This document shows, piece after piece, positions 24,986 to 36,469 of a stretch of 64,000 bases of DNA; the first letter of the stretch is position 1, and each line of letters starts with the position of its first letter. The DNA is taken from contig JACGWO010000007.1 of assembly GCA_034509735.1 (NCBI GenBank), positions 24,456,046 through 24,520,045 on the forward strand, read 5' to 3'. Made by a program: the position numbers and the translations under genes. Origin of the DNA: Sesamum alatum (lineage: Eukaryota > Streptophyta > Magnoliopsida > Lamiales > Pedaliaceae). The notes below the pieces were generated by a model, which ran no database searches, was not told where the DNA came from, and worked only from the letters and a program-made list of their open reading frames with translations.

Positions 24986-27509
24986 GATTCCATCTTATTC
25001 AACATAAAAAATACACTAAGGCTACATCTAGAACACATTTTCGAGCCATGCACTCAACTTTGTACCTTTGCGCAACGACAAACTCCTTTAAACAAATTTA
25101 GACACTAATGCACTTTTACCTTTGCCATATCGAGGGTGTGGAGAACCTTCATAATCAATCGTACGTCCGAATACATGCGTAATATTCTACACAATCGTAG
25201 GAAACACCTTTTGTTATCAGTCCTTATCATTGACAAATAGATGACTCATTTTTGGCTATAAATATATTCGTATTGTCTTAAATAATCAATATTAAAGCCA
25301 CTCTTCGATTATATGACTAGGACTCCATCTTATTCAACATAAAAATTCACTAGGACTACATCTAGAACACTCTTTCCAGCCATGCACTCAGCTTTGTACC
25401 TTTGCGCAACGCCGAACTCCTTTAAACAAGTTTAGACACTAATGCACTTTTATCTTTCCCATATCGAGGGCTTGGAGAACCTTCTTAATAATTGTACGTC
25501 TGCATATATGCCTAATACTCAACACAATCGTAGGAAACATCTTGTGCTTTCAGTCCTTATCATTGACTGATAGATGACTCTTTTCTGACTGTAAATATAT
25601 TCGTATTGACTCTAGTAATCAATATTAAAGCAACTCTGCGATTATATGACTAGGATTCCATCTTGTTCAACATAAAATTGTACTAAGGGTACATCTGGAA
25701 CACTCTTTCGAGCCATGAACTCAGCTTTGTACCTTTGCACAACGACAAACTCCTTTAAACAAATGACTCATTTTTGGCTATAAATATATTCGTATTGACT
25801 CTAATAATCAATATTAAAGCCCTCGTTGATTATATGACTAGGACTCCATCTTATTCAACATAAAAATGCACTAGGACTACATCTAGAACACTCTTTTGAT
25901 CTATGGACTCATCTTTGTACCTTTGCGCAACGCCAAACTCCTTTAAGCAACTTTAGATACTAATGCACTTTTATATTTGCCATATGGAGGGCTTGGAGAA
26001 CCTTCATAATAAATCGTACGTCCGGATACATGCCTAATACTCAACACAATCGTACGAAATACCTTGTGCTTTCAGTTCTTATCATTGACTGGTAGATGAC
26101 TCATTTTTGGGAATAAATATATTCGTATTGACACTAATAAATCATTATTAAAGCCATTCTTCGATTATATGACTAGGACTCCATGTTATTCAACATTAAA
26201 ATGCATTAGGACTACATCTAGAACACTCTTTCGCGCCATGCACTCATTTTTGTACCTTTGTGCAACGACAAACTCCTTTAAGCAAGTTTAGATACTAATG
26301 CACTTTTATCTTTTCAATATCGAGGGCTTGGAAAACTTTCATAATCAATCATACGTCCGAATAGAAGCCTAATACTCAATACATTCGTAGGAAACACCTT
26401 GTGCTTTCACTACTTATCATTGACTGATAGATGACTCATTTTTAGCTATAAATATATTCTTATTGACTCTAATAATCAATATTAAAGCACACTTCGATTA
26501 TATGTCTAGGACTCAATGTTATTCAACATAAAAATGCACTAGGGCTACATCTAGAACACTCTTTTGAGACATGGATCAGCTTTGTACGTTTGCGCAATGA
26601 TAAACTCCTTTAAACAAGTTTAGACATTAATGCACTTTTATCTTTGCCATATCGAGGGCTTGGAGAACCTTCATAATCAAACTTACGTCCGGATACATGT
26701 CTAATACTCAACACAATTGTAGGAAACACCTTGTGCTTTCAGTCGTTAACATTGACTGATAGATGACTCATTTTGGGCTAAAAATATATTCGTATTGACT
26801 GTAATAATCAACAATCAAGCCACTCTTCGATTATATGACTAGGACTGCATCTTATTCAACATAAAAATGCACTAGGACTACAACTAAAACACTCTTTCGA
26901 GCCATGGACTCAGCTTTGCACCTTTGTGCAACGACAAACTCCTTTAAAAACGTTTAGACATTAATAAACTTTTATCTTTTCCATATCGAGGGCTTGGAGA
27001 ACCTTCATTATCAATCGTACGTCCGCATACATGCCTAATACTCAACACGATCGTAGGAAACACCTTGTGTTTTCAGTCCTTATCATTGACTGATAGATGA
27101 CTCATTTTTCACTATAAATATATTTGTATTAACTCTAATAATCAATATTAAAGCCCTCTTCGATTATATGACTAGGACTCCATCTTATTCAACATAAAAA
27201 TGCACTAGGGCTACATCTAGAACACTCTTTTTAGCCATAGACTCAGCTTTGTACCTTTGCGCAACGACAAACTCCATTAAAGAAGTTTAGACACTAATGC
27301 ATTTTTTTCTTCGCCATATTGAGGGCTTGGAGAACCTTCATAATCAATCGTACGTCCGGATACAAGCCTAATACTCAACACAATCGTATGAAACACCTTG
27401 TGCTTTCAGTCCTTATCATTGACTGATAGATGACTCTTTTTTGGTTATAGATATATTTGTATTGACTCTAATAATCAATATTAAAGCAACTCTGCGATTG
27501 TATGACTAG
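24986..27509 (+). repeat. second copy of 2,525-bp higher-order unit
   Basis: Eight monomers of about 336, 328, 188, 338, 332, 334, 336 and 332 bp. The preceding copy has the same order. The private marks GGGTGTGG (22610 and 25135), ATTGACAAATAG (22704 and 25229) and AAACAGATGACTC/AAACAAATGACTC (23232 and 25758) are each about 2,525 bp apart. Confidence 0.85.
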
Positions 27510-27836
27510 GATTCCATCTTATTCAACATAAAAATGCACTAAGGCTACATCTAGAACACTCTTTCGAGCCATGGACTCAACTTTGTACCTTTGCGCAACG
27601 ACAAACTCCTTTAAACAAATTTTAGACACTAATGCACTTTTATCTCTGTCATATCAAGGGCTTGGAGAACCTTCATAATCAATAGTATGTCCGAATACAT
27701 GCCTAATACTTAACGCAATTGTAGGAAACACCTTGTGCTTTCAGTCCTTATCATTGATTGATAGATGACTCATTTTGGGCTACAAAAAAAATTCGTATTT
27801 ACTCTAATAATCAATATTAAAGCCACTATTCGATTA

Positions 27837-28260
27837 TATGACTAGGACTGCATGTTATTCAACATAGAAATGCACTAGGAAACACCTTGTGATTTCAGTC
27901 CTTATCATGGATTGATAGATGACTCATTCTGGGCTATACATATATCCGTATTGACTCTAATAATCAATATTAAAGCCACTCTTCGATTAGATGACCAGGG
28001 CTGCATGTTATTCAACATAAAAATGTACTTGGAAACACCTTGTGCTTTCAGTCCTTATCATTGATTGATAGATCACTCAGGTTGGGCTATATATATATTC
28101 GTATTGACTCTAATAGTCAATATTAAACTTGTGTTATCAGTTGTTATCATTGACTGATTGATGACTCATGTTTGGCTATAAATATATTCGTATTGACTCT
28201 AATAATCAAAATTAAAGCCACTCTTCGATTATACGACTAGGACACCATCTTATTCAACAA
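27837..28260 (+). repeat. module of shortened satellite monomers
   Basis: Two monomers of about 161 bp in a row, in which ATGCACTAGGA joins directly to AACACCTTGTG, followed by one in which AATATTAAA joins CTTGTGTTATCAG. Similar modules occur at about 39151, 41051, 55850 and 60522. The copy at 60522 shares private variants with this one. Confidence 0.8.
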
Positions 28261-28450
28261 AAAAATGCACTAGGAATACGTTTCAAACACTCTTTTGAGC
28301 CATTGACTTAGCTTTGTACCTTTGCAGAACGACAAACTCCTTTAAACCAATTTAGACACTAATGCACTTTTATCTTTGCCATATCGAGGGCTTGGAGAAC
28401 CTTCATAGTCAATCGTACGTCCGGATACATGCCTAATACTCAACACAATC

Positions 28451-28462
28451 GTAGGAAACACC
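28451..28462 (+). repeat. left target-site duplication of LINE-A
   Basis: GTAGGAAACACC, identical to 36458-36469. The following TT may also belong to it but cannot be separated from the poly-T of the LINE tail. Confidence 0.9.
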
Positions 28463-28525
28463 TTTTTTTTTTTTCGGTGAAGGTAAGTTTCATTAAAAGA
28501 TAGAATTACAAATATTACAAGTCAG

Positions 28526-31500
28526 TCAAATGGTTCCTTGGGAATGTGTCCAAGGAATCCGCCAAAGTCTATATAATGTTATCGTACTAATATTCCAAGG
28601 AAGCTCAGAACTCAAAATAAGTTGCCGAATTTCTTCAATCACCAGATGACCTATTGTAATAGCAGTGCGCTCAGTCTGTTGGAATCTCCTTCGATTGCGT
28701 TCTTGCCAAAGGTGATAGATAAGTGATGCCAATAATGCCCTATACGCTGTGTTGATAATATGTCGTCCTCTCCACTTTGTTGCCGCCCAGGTGATATCCG
28801 TTTTCCACTCACGGTTTGGCCACGGAAACCGAACTAGGCGTCTGACGGCCCCAAGGACTTGACGTGAAAACCGACAATCAAAGAACATGTGGGAATGGGT
28901 TTCATGTAGCCCGTCAATGCATAAAATACAAGAAGTATCCAAGTGAAGTAACCAAGGCCTATCAATAGTGGATAATCTTCCAAGAATAGCAAGCCATAGG
29001 ATAAAAGAGTTCCGTGGAATCTTAAAAGGGCCCAAAAGTAGTGAAGACCATACTACCTTTGGTGAGGATGCTCGAAGAGCCCTATATGCCTCCGACGTAG
29101 AAAAACTCTTCCCCGTCCCTCTCCACAAAATCCGATCATGGCCACCATGAATGGTGGGCAAGGAATGTAAAATCACCAAACACTCCATGTCAGTAATAAT
29201 TGGCCAATTCCACTCTCCCTCAAGGATGACAGATTGCACTAAATCAGTTCCTGATGTACTCGTCAGGCTAGGACCTCTTGGGAGCCGATGGATAAGTGGT
29301 CCAAGATGATGCCAAGGGTCATGCCATAGAGATGTAGAGCCACCATCTCCAATAACATACTCTATTCGAGGCTGCAAAATAAGTCGTAGTCGGAGAAGTT
29401 TCCTCCACGCCCAAGAACCCGTGGTGTCTCCCACCATCCATACTAATTTTCCACGAAGTCTGTACTGGTAAATCCACATCACCCAAATAGAGGAAGTGTT
29501 ATGGTTTATAATCGCCCACAGATGCTTGCTCATCAGAGCAAAATTTAGAGTCTGAACATCCTGAATACCCTGTCCACCTTCCTCCCTAGGTAGACAAACT
29601 TGTGACCAAGCCACCTTCGCGTAACCCGTTTGTGAGGACCCTTTCCATAAGAAGGTCCTCATCATCTGCTCAATACGCAGTATAATCCCTTTTGGCAAAA
29701 TAAATGCCAATGACCAATATGTGTTAAACGCCATGAGGACTGACTTAATCAATTGAACCCGTCCCGCAAAAGTTAATTGAATACCTTCCCAACTTTTAAT
29801 CTGCTTCACAATTTTCTGCAACAAAGGCTGGCAGTCAGATATTTTAAGGCGGGAAGGCAGAAGTGGGAGACCAAGATATTTAACCGGCAAGAGACCCTCT
29901 TGAAATCCCAATAACTGAATGAGAGCGTCTTTGTTAACCTGGGCTGATTTGGATATTATAATCTGACTCTTAGCAGGGTTAGCAAACAGGCCAGACAGGT
30001 TTGAGAAAATGTGAAGGCCCCTATTGAACACACCCAACGACCCTTCATCAGCGCTGCTGAATAACAATAGGTCATCAGCGAAGCTCAACTGGAAAAGTCC
30101 AATCTCCTGGCACTTCCAATGAAACCTAAATCCGTGATCCTGTTCAATCAGTTGTTGAATAATCATCCGAAGAACCTCCATGATGAGAACAAATAGATAA
30201 GGTGACATTGGGTCACCTTGTATTAGCCCACGAGCGCCAGTGAAAAAAACCATATATGCTACCATTAAGGCATATCGAAAAAGAGGTCGTCGTAACACAC
30301 TCCTCCACCCATCCCCGGAATTGAGACGGGAATCCAAAAAGGTCCAATGTTGCTGATAGGAAATCCTATTCTATCGTGTCATATGCTTTCCTCAAATCCA
30401 CTTTCAAGGCACATCTTGGAGGTGTTCGCTGCTGATTATACCCATTAAAAAGTTCCTGTGCCAATAATATATTCTCACTAATAGATCGGCCTGGAACGAA
30501 AGCGTTCTGTGTCGAGCTAATCAATCTATCCAGTAAAGGCCGCAATCTCTGCACAATGATCTTCGTGATAGCTTTATACAATACGTTGCAACACGAGATA
30601 GGGCGGTTCTGCCACAGTGACAGGAGATTGGACTTTCGGGATAAGGGCAAGCAAAGTAGCATTAACCTACTTCAGTAATCTTCCATGGGTGAAGAAATCA
30701 ATCACTGCCGTAGCTATCTCATCTCCAATAATAGGCCATGCCGCTTTGTAGAAACCTGCTGAATATCCATCTGGCCCCGGCGACTTATCCTCCGCCACGT
30801 CAAAGAAAGCCTCTTTAACCTATGCTCTAGTAACAAGCATCACAAGATGGGCGCATTCATCTGCGGTAAGAATATGCCTTGCCCATGGACGGAGATACCG
30901 GATATCAATATGCTTGGTCCGACGCTCCCCACCAAGAAGACCCTGGTAGTATCTAACAAATTCATCAACCGCCTCCTGATAGTCTGTCCTAGTCAAGCCA
31001 TCTGAAGTATTGATTTGAAAAATACATTTAGAAGTTTGCCGTTTAGCCACCTTTCGGAAGAAAACCCTAGTACACTGGTCCCCTCCTTTGAGCCATTGGA
31101 TCTTGGCCCGTTGCTGCAACATTTTTTGTTCCAATTTAGTTGCCTTCAAATAGACCACACGACAACAATACTCCAGATGTAGGAGAAGGGAGTTATGTCT
31201 ATCCAGCTGTAGGATTGATTGAGCTAATGCAAGGAATTCTACCGCTAAAGTAACGTTCTAGCCAAGGTCACCTTTTTTCTTTCGCGCTGCTCGAAACATT
31301 GGCTTTAGGGCTTTCAGTTTCCGTGTGACCACATACATAGGCGTGCCGACTATCTGATGACGCCAGACATCCCGAACCATAGGAATAAATGATGGAGAAG
31401 AAGCCAAATAGTTATCAAACCGGAACATGCCAGCCTGTGGGACAGAGGAAGTACCCTGAAGAACCAAAGGAGAGTGATCCGGCGTCCGAGGGTTAATACT

Positions 31501-32152
31501 ATGGTAGCAGCTATCCGGCCACAGCCTCAACCAGCTATCATTAAGTAGCACACAGTCAAGTTTCTTACATAAGCTCCTATGATCATCACTACAATTGTGC
31601 CATGTAAACGTACATCCCTGCATGGGCAAGTGAACGAGTCCAGTGTCCAGCAGACAAGTTCTAAATTCCTCCATAGCAACACGGATGTCTCCCGATCGAC
31701 CGCATACTCATATCCACCACTGTATTAAAATCCCCGAGAACCAGCCACGGCTGATCTGAGATTCCCGAGGAAATGCCACAGAGTTCCTGCCAAAGGTCAC
31801 GTCTAGTCCCAACTTCATTAGCTCCATAGACAATCGTAACCATAAAATGGACATGTTGTCTTCGAGTAAACAATTTACAGTGTATGAATTGTAGATGCAA
31901 CAATAAAATTTTAACATCAAGCTCATCATCGTTCCAAGCAAGCCAAATACGGTTACCCTCAATAGAATAATCCGAAAACCAATTCCAACTAGGTAACACA
32001 CAAGATTGAATACGAGCAACATTAAGAGGAGATACACGAGTTTCAAGAATACCAAGAAAACATAACCTGTGCTCCGAGACAAGTTCTCCAACTGCCACTT
32101 GGTGATCTCGTCGGTTCAGGCCGCGCAAGTTCCAAACAGCTGCATTAATCAT
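28526..32152 (-). pseudogene. LINE-A ORF2: endonuclease, reverse transcriptase, zf-RVT
   Basis: The ORF2 polyprotein nicks target DNA and reverse-transcribes LINE RNA. Starting from the ATG at 32152-32150, the APE-type endonuclease shows WNLRGLNRRDHQ, FLGILETRV, WLVLGDFNTV and, after a frameshift near 31680, TFTWHN and DHSPLVL. The RT follows with SPGPDGYSAGFYKAAW, FVPGRSISENILLAQEL, KVDLRKAYDT, then LIQGDPMSPYLFVLIME and the catalytic FADDLLLF, all with normal spacing. The C-terminal zf-RVT (FKIPRNSFILWLAI, CILCIDGLHETHSHMFFDC) ends at the stop near 28526. Breaks include a TAG at 31258-31260, stops near 30818 and 30664, a TAG after KAYDTIE near 30366, and several frameshifts. Domain identity is firm; it cannot make a working protein. 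Confidence 0.93.
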
Positions 32153-32762
32153 AAATCCAATGCAGAAGGGCTGCATTGTTTAGGGCCCTGAGTGTTAGTG
32201 ACAGTAACGTCCTCATGTTCAAGTGCATCAAAGGAATTAAATAGGACAATCTCCTTTCCCTTAGTAGGAGCGGTGGCCTGTTTCAGTGGTTGTTCCGTGT
32301 TCGGTCGAGATTCTGATCGAGCCTCAGTGGTTGGACGAGGCACAAACACTTTCACCGAGGGTTGAGTAGGTGGTTTCTGTGGTGAGCAAGAAGCCGTGGA
32401 GTGCCCCAAGCACATGCATATAACACACTTCGATGGAATCCATTCATATTCCACGTCTATCTTGCATGGGACCTCTTAACCGTTCTCTGTAGGAGACATA
32501 ATAACAATATGTCTTGGGAGTTTCGAAGAGATATCCAACATAACATACACGAGCGAAGTCCAGTCTCGTGCAAGCTTTTGTGATAGCATCTTGATAAAGT
32601 GGCTTTCCAATCCCACTAGCCACTATACTGAGCCCCTCATCCGTCCAAAATTCCACCGGGAGGTGACGAAGCCGAATCCAGATTGGAACTTCAGTAAGTT
32701 TATGTTTCTGTAGCGCCATTCCCGCCTCCCATCGTTGGAGTACAATAGGCTGCCCTTGAAAG

Positions 32763-34759
32763 TGTTAGAATAGGTGACCATGTAAGCCAATTTTGGCAGG
32801 AATATGTAACCTATGTCTAGACAATTCTTTGGTATTTGATAAAACATTTATGAATAAAGAAGTGAAAATTCATGTGGCAATACTTTGTTTACGTTCACTT
32901 ATATCTGCATTTACATTTCTGTTCACTACGCAAACAAAGCCCACGGACTGAGTAACGATTTCTGGGACTGGGACTACGCTTGGAGGTAGGTCCATGAAAT
33001 CAGTCTCACCGAATCAGTCCGGAAATCTCCAAGTCAAGGAATCCCGAAAATGGGTACCGGGATTCCCTTTGAGACTTGCACTAAGCATCTGGTGTCGTGT
33101 TTCATCGACGGGTGACGAAGGTCGTCTAAGCAGTGTTAGTGGGTCAGCATGCTAGGAAGCAGCTGACTGAGGTGACTCGCGGGAACCGTCTTACGGAGGA
33201 CCTTGAGTATGGTCAGCAAGGTATGACGTGTATTCCCGGTTCTAACGGTACAGACCAAGTCCTTTGACTTGAGGAACTGCTGAGTTTACCTATGCGTCAG
33301 GTCTGTATCTTAGATATGGTGAGAGATTGCCAAAATACTGTTGAGTAGTCATAAGCCATGTCTAGTGCAGCTCGGGTGCACAAAGTGACAGTAGTTTCCA
33401 AGAAAGGATCTGTCTCCTGTCAAAACGTATTGACAGTTGAGTCTCATGTATGCTCTGTGTTTTGTCCTTGAAATCTGTGGCCACAGTGACTGAACAGAGG
33501 GGAAAGGTTTCCCTTGCGGCGTTTAGTAAGGACAGACCGACACTTAGGTCCAAAATGGGTACCTGCTTTTTCCGTGCCCTAGACTCTAAGTGATGAGACC
33601 GAAGACAGAAGGACAAGTGTACTGTTAGAGCCTAAATGTTCATCCCCGAATATTTCACCTAGTCTCTAGTGCTATGGACCGTTGCTAGATGGCCACCCAT
33701 GGTAACGGACGGATTCTAGAAATCCGACCAAGTCTAGCTAAATGGTAAACCTAAAGAGTCACACACTATCCATACACACTTAGTATTTAATTTGGAATTA
33801 AATATTGGAGTAAAGGAATGATTAAATTAGATTTAATTGGGTCCTATATTTTCTTGGAGAAATTAATTCCTTCTATTTGATAAAGGGAATTAAATTAATA
33901 AATAGGATTTATTAAAAGGGTTGATTTAATGGGCTTAGAATAAATAATAATATTTATTTATTATATTATATTTATTCTTTTAGCCTTTTGGAATATTTAA
34001 TAGGATTTAAATATTCCATTAAATTAAAATCAACGGTTGAGATGGAAAGGGGAGATGGAAGGCTAGGATTCGTTTGACTAGGTCAAACACTAGTTTGACT
34101 AGGACTTTGACTAGGTCAAAATCCTAGTCAAATTAGATTACTTAGAGTTTGAGTTTAAAGAGGATTAAACTCTTCCTCTATATAAACCTCTAGCTTCCAA
34201 CATTTGTAGGATGATGATTCTTGAAAACACACACAACACACACTCTCTCCTCTCCTCTCTCGTCCGCCCCTCCCTCTCTCTCACCAAGAAAATATTATTT
34301 TTCTTGTTCTTTTGTTCTTGGAACAATTGAACTAAGGAAGATCGATCCCGTTAAATCATAACGCGTGGTTGATCTATCCTCTCCAAAATAATACTTGTTC
34401 GTTGCTAGCACGACATGCAAGAATACGTGGGTGGATCGTGTGTCACGATTTGGAGGATCTCAAGAACGAGGTCTTGGTGCAAAACGGGGAACAACGCGAG
34501 TAGCCGTTGAAGACGAAAACGACAACGGGTAGGTCTCGTTTTAAGATTTTCGTCCCTCTTTAATTTTCAACTCTATGGCCTCCATGATTTCTTTATTTGT
34601 TTTATGATCATGAGATACACCGAACGCCCGGGAACCTCAAGGGCACACCCCTTGAGCGTGTTCTTTTCAATTAAAAGCATGCCTTTTATTTTTGTAAATT
34701 TATTTTTATCGCGCTTCCGCATTCGCGCAATTCCCGGGACGATCCACCGATTTCTTTCA
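32763..34759 (+). mobile_element. solo copia-type LTR inside LINE-A ORF1
   Basis: A 1,997-bp solo LTR with TG...CA ends (TGTTAGAATAGGTGACC to GATTTCTTTCA), flanked by the 5-bp duplication GAAAG (32758-32762 and 34760-34764). Its start resembles the LTR start of the copia element at 46318 read on the minus strand (TGTTGGAATAGGTGACC). Its end region shares CGAACGCCCGG and GGGCACACCCCTTG-like stretches with that LTR, so the two are related families. A TATATAAA box lies near 34180. No internal gag-pol remains, so it formed by LTR-LTR recombination. Confidence 0.95.
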
Positions 34760-35244
34760 GAAAGAGCCAAGGCCCTCCCTCAAGCACCTCCTCCATTGCT
34801 CTCATCGTATCAAATTGGAAGAAAAAAAAAGCTATTAGCCGTGGCAGTGACCCTACGCACCATCGCCCATGACTTCTTAGCAAAAGCCTCCATATCATGA
34901 AAATAAGGGCGTCGCCCCAAAAAATATCCCACAATAGTATGCAACCACCATTGAGAACCATCACGAATTAAATTTAACGAAGGTTGAACAATAGTTTCAC
35001 CATTTTGAATGATAGGGGGAACATAATTGAGATTTTTCTGAGTAGAGTTATGAAATGTAGCAGTAATTTTATCAACCGAGGATAACGTAGAGTAACGGTA
35101 TGTAAGGGGAACGTTACCAATGATAATTTCCGGTGGATTCATCGTGCTTCCGCTTTCAAGAGAGGAGAGAGTGTGCAATGGCCGTGGCAAGGGGACAACC
35201 GGCCTCTCATTGTGCATGTTACCATCCTTAGCTCCATCCGTGCA

Positions 35245-35871
35245 AAATAAGGAAGTTTGCGGCTGATTCTCAACATGTTTGGTAGGCTGGTCATCATACA
35301 AGGAAGGTGGCGCACCTAGTATGGAAGTTTGCGGCTGACACTCCATAAGATTGGTGGGTTTATCACCGTGCAAGGAAGGTGGCTCGCCTTGAATGGAAGG
35401 CCGCAACAATGTTGGATCTTGCGGGTTAAATCTATCCATGCTAACCATGGAATATTGCGGCTGACTCTCAATGAAAGATTGCGGTTGACACTCCACATGT
35501 TTGGAAGGCTTATCACCGTGCAAGGAAGGTGGCACGCCATGAATGGAAGGTCGCAACAATGCTGGATCTTACGGGGTAGTTCTATCCATGCTAAACATGG
35601 AATATTGCGGCTGACTCTCAAAGGAAGGTTGCGGCTGACTCTCCACATATTTGGTAGGCTGATCAACGTGCAAGGAAGGTGGCATACCATGTAAGGAAGG
35701 CCGCAACATAGTTGGATCTTGCGAGGTAGGTCTATCCATGCTAAACATGGAATATTGCGACTGACTCTCAAAGGAAATTTTCGGTTGATCCTCAACAAGT
35801 ATGGAAGGTGAACTATCTTGTAAGGAAGGTGGCACATCAGGTATGGAAGGTGGGAACAAATCCGGATCTTG
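35245..35871 (-). repeat. 150-bp (50-codon) minisatellite in LINE-A ORF1
   Basis: Units run 35871-35722, 35721-35572 and 35571-35422, then a shorter, internally shuffled copy to about 35245. Each full unit encodes exactly 50 residues of the type QDPxxxRPSxxGxPPSL...QPQYSMxSMDR. The repeat is in frame and rich in Pro, Ser and Gln, suggesting a disordered segment. Confidence 0.88.
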
Positions 35872-36457
35872 TAGGGAACTTTCCAATTCCGTGCAATGTG
35901 ATGGCGGCGCAAGGGTTGCAACCGCAAGATTCAACTCAGACGGAGGGGCAGCCATAGTCGATGGTGGCGGAAGTGCAAGTAAGGGAACGGGAAAATGCGA
36001 CACGGCTGGTGGTGGTTCAAGATACGCCCTCATTTGCTCGGATTTTGGTAGGCGTTGAATCCGTCGGGCAGGTCTACAAGGGACCGTGATCGACCGGAAA
36101 GGTGCAAGTGTGCGGGATGAGGACGGGCGCACATCCATAGACGGACGAGAATATGAATCTCCAAACCTTTCAATCCATCTACACTTCATGTCTGAAATAA
36201 TCTCCATAGACGAGAGATCACCTTCATCAATCACTCTATTAGCCAATGTAAGAAATTCGGACAAGTTGAACTCGGAGAGCAAACCGACTGAGTGCCTCCG
36301 ATGAAGATGAAGAGCCATCGGCGCGCTCCCTTCACCGCTTGCAAGTTCAGCCAAGGGCGGCTCATCGGCGGCCATGATGGCCGAGAGTAAAGGAATATGA
36401 GTGTGTGTATTGTGTGAGAGAGGGAGGAGAGAATTCTAGGGAGAGTTTACTCATCAT

Positions 36458-36469
36458 GTAGGAAACACC
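36458..36469 (+). repeat. right target-site duplication of LINE-A
   Basis: GTAGGAAACACC, identical to 28451-28462. It continues directly into normal satellite (TTGTGCTTTCAGTCC). Confidence 0.9.

Larger units (their letters stand above)
22488..28462 (+). repeat. 334-bp satellite array with 2.5-kb higher-order repeat
   Basis: Continuation of the second satellite subfamily. It contains two tandem copies of an eight-monomer unit (about 22461-24985 and 24986-27509), then a set of shortened monomers (27837-28260). The right end GTAGGAAACACC (28451-28462) is the left copy of the LINE-A target duplication. Confidence 0.94.
32149..36375 (-). pseudogene. LINE-A ORF1: repeat-rich N-terminus, DUF4283, CCHC knuckle
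   Basis: ORF1 encodes the nucleic-acid-binding partner of a plant LINE. From the ATG at 36375 it reads MAADEPPLAELASGEG, then a conserved FNLSEFLTLANRVIDEGD block, a Pro-rich region and four to five copies of a 50-residue repeat (35871 to about 35245). The DUF4283 domain starts near 34960 (VGYFLGRRPYFHDMEAFAKK) and is cut after GGPWLF by the solo LTR. It resumes at 32757 with the frame intact across the insertion (VLQRW, IWIRLRHLPVEFW). A frameshift near 32480 precedes the zinc knuckle CVICMCLGHSTASC (CX2CX4HX4C). The ORF ends with TGA at 32151-32149, overlapping the ORF2 ATG. A TAA at 35571-35569, from a likely CAA, also breaks it. Confidence 0.9.
28463..36457 (-). mobile_element. LINE-A, full-length L1-type LINE, inserted in satellite
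   Basis: A complete LINE on the reverse strand: 5' UTR about 36376-36457, ORF1, ORF2, a short 3' UTR and a poly-A tail (poly-T on + at 28463-28474). It is flanked by perfect 12-bp target duplications, which shows target-primed insertion into a monomer at the GTAGGAAACACC site. Removing the 2,002 bp due to the nested LTR leaves about 5,993 bp, a usual size for plant L1s. Stops and frameshifts in both ORFs make it non-autonomous now. Confidence 0.95.

Noticed and set aside
5691..28462. Regularly spaced repeats as a CRISPR array
   Set aside because: The whole 334-bp unit is repeated with no unique spacers and no cas genes, and the setting is plant nuclear DNA.
35329..35694. Forward open frame of 121 codons opposite LINE-A ORF1
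   Set aside because: Antisense shadow of the 150-bp ORF1 repeats.
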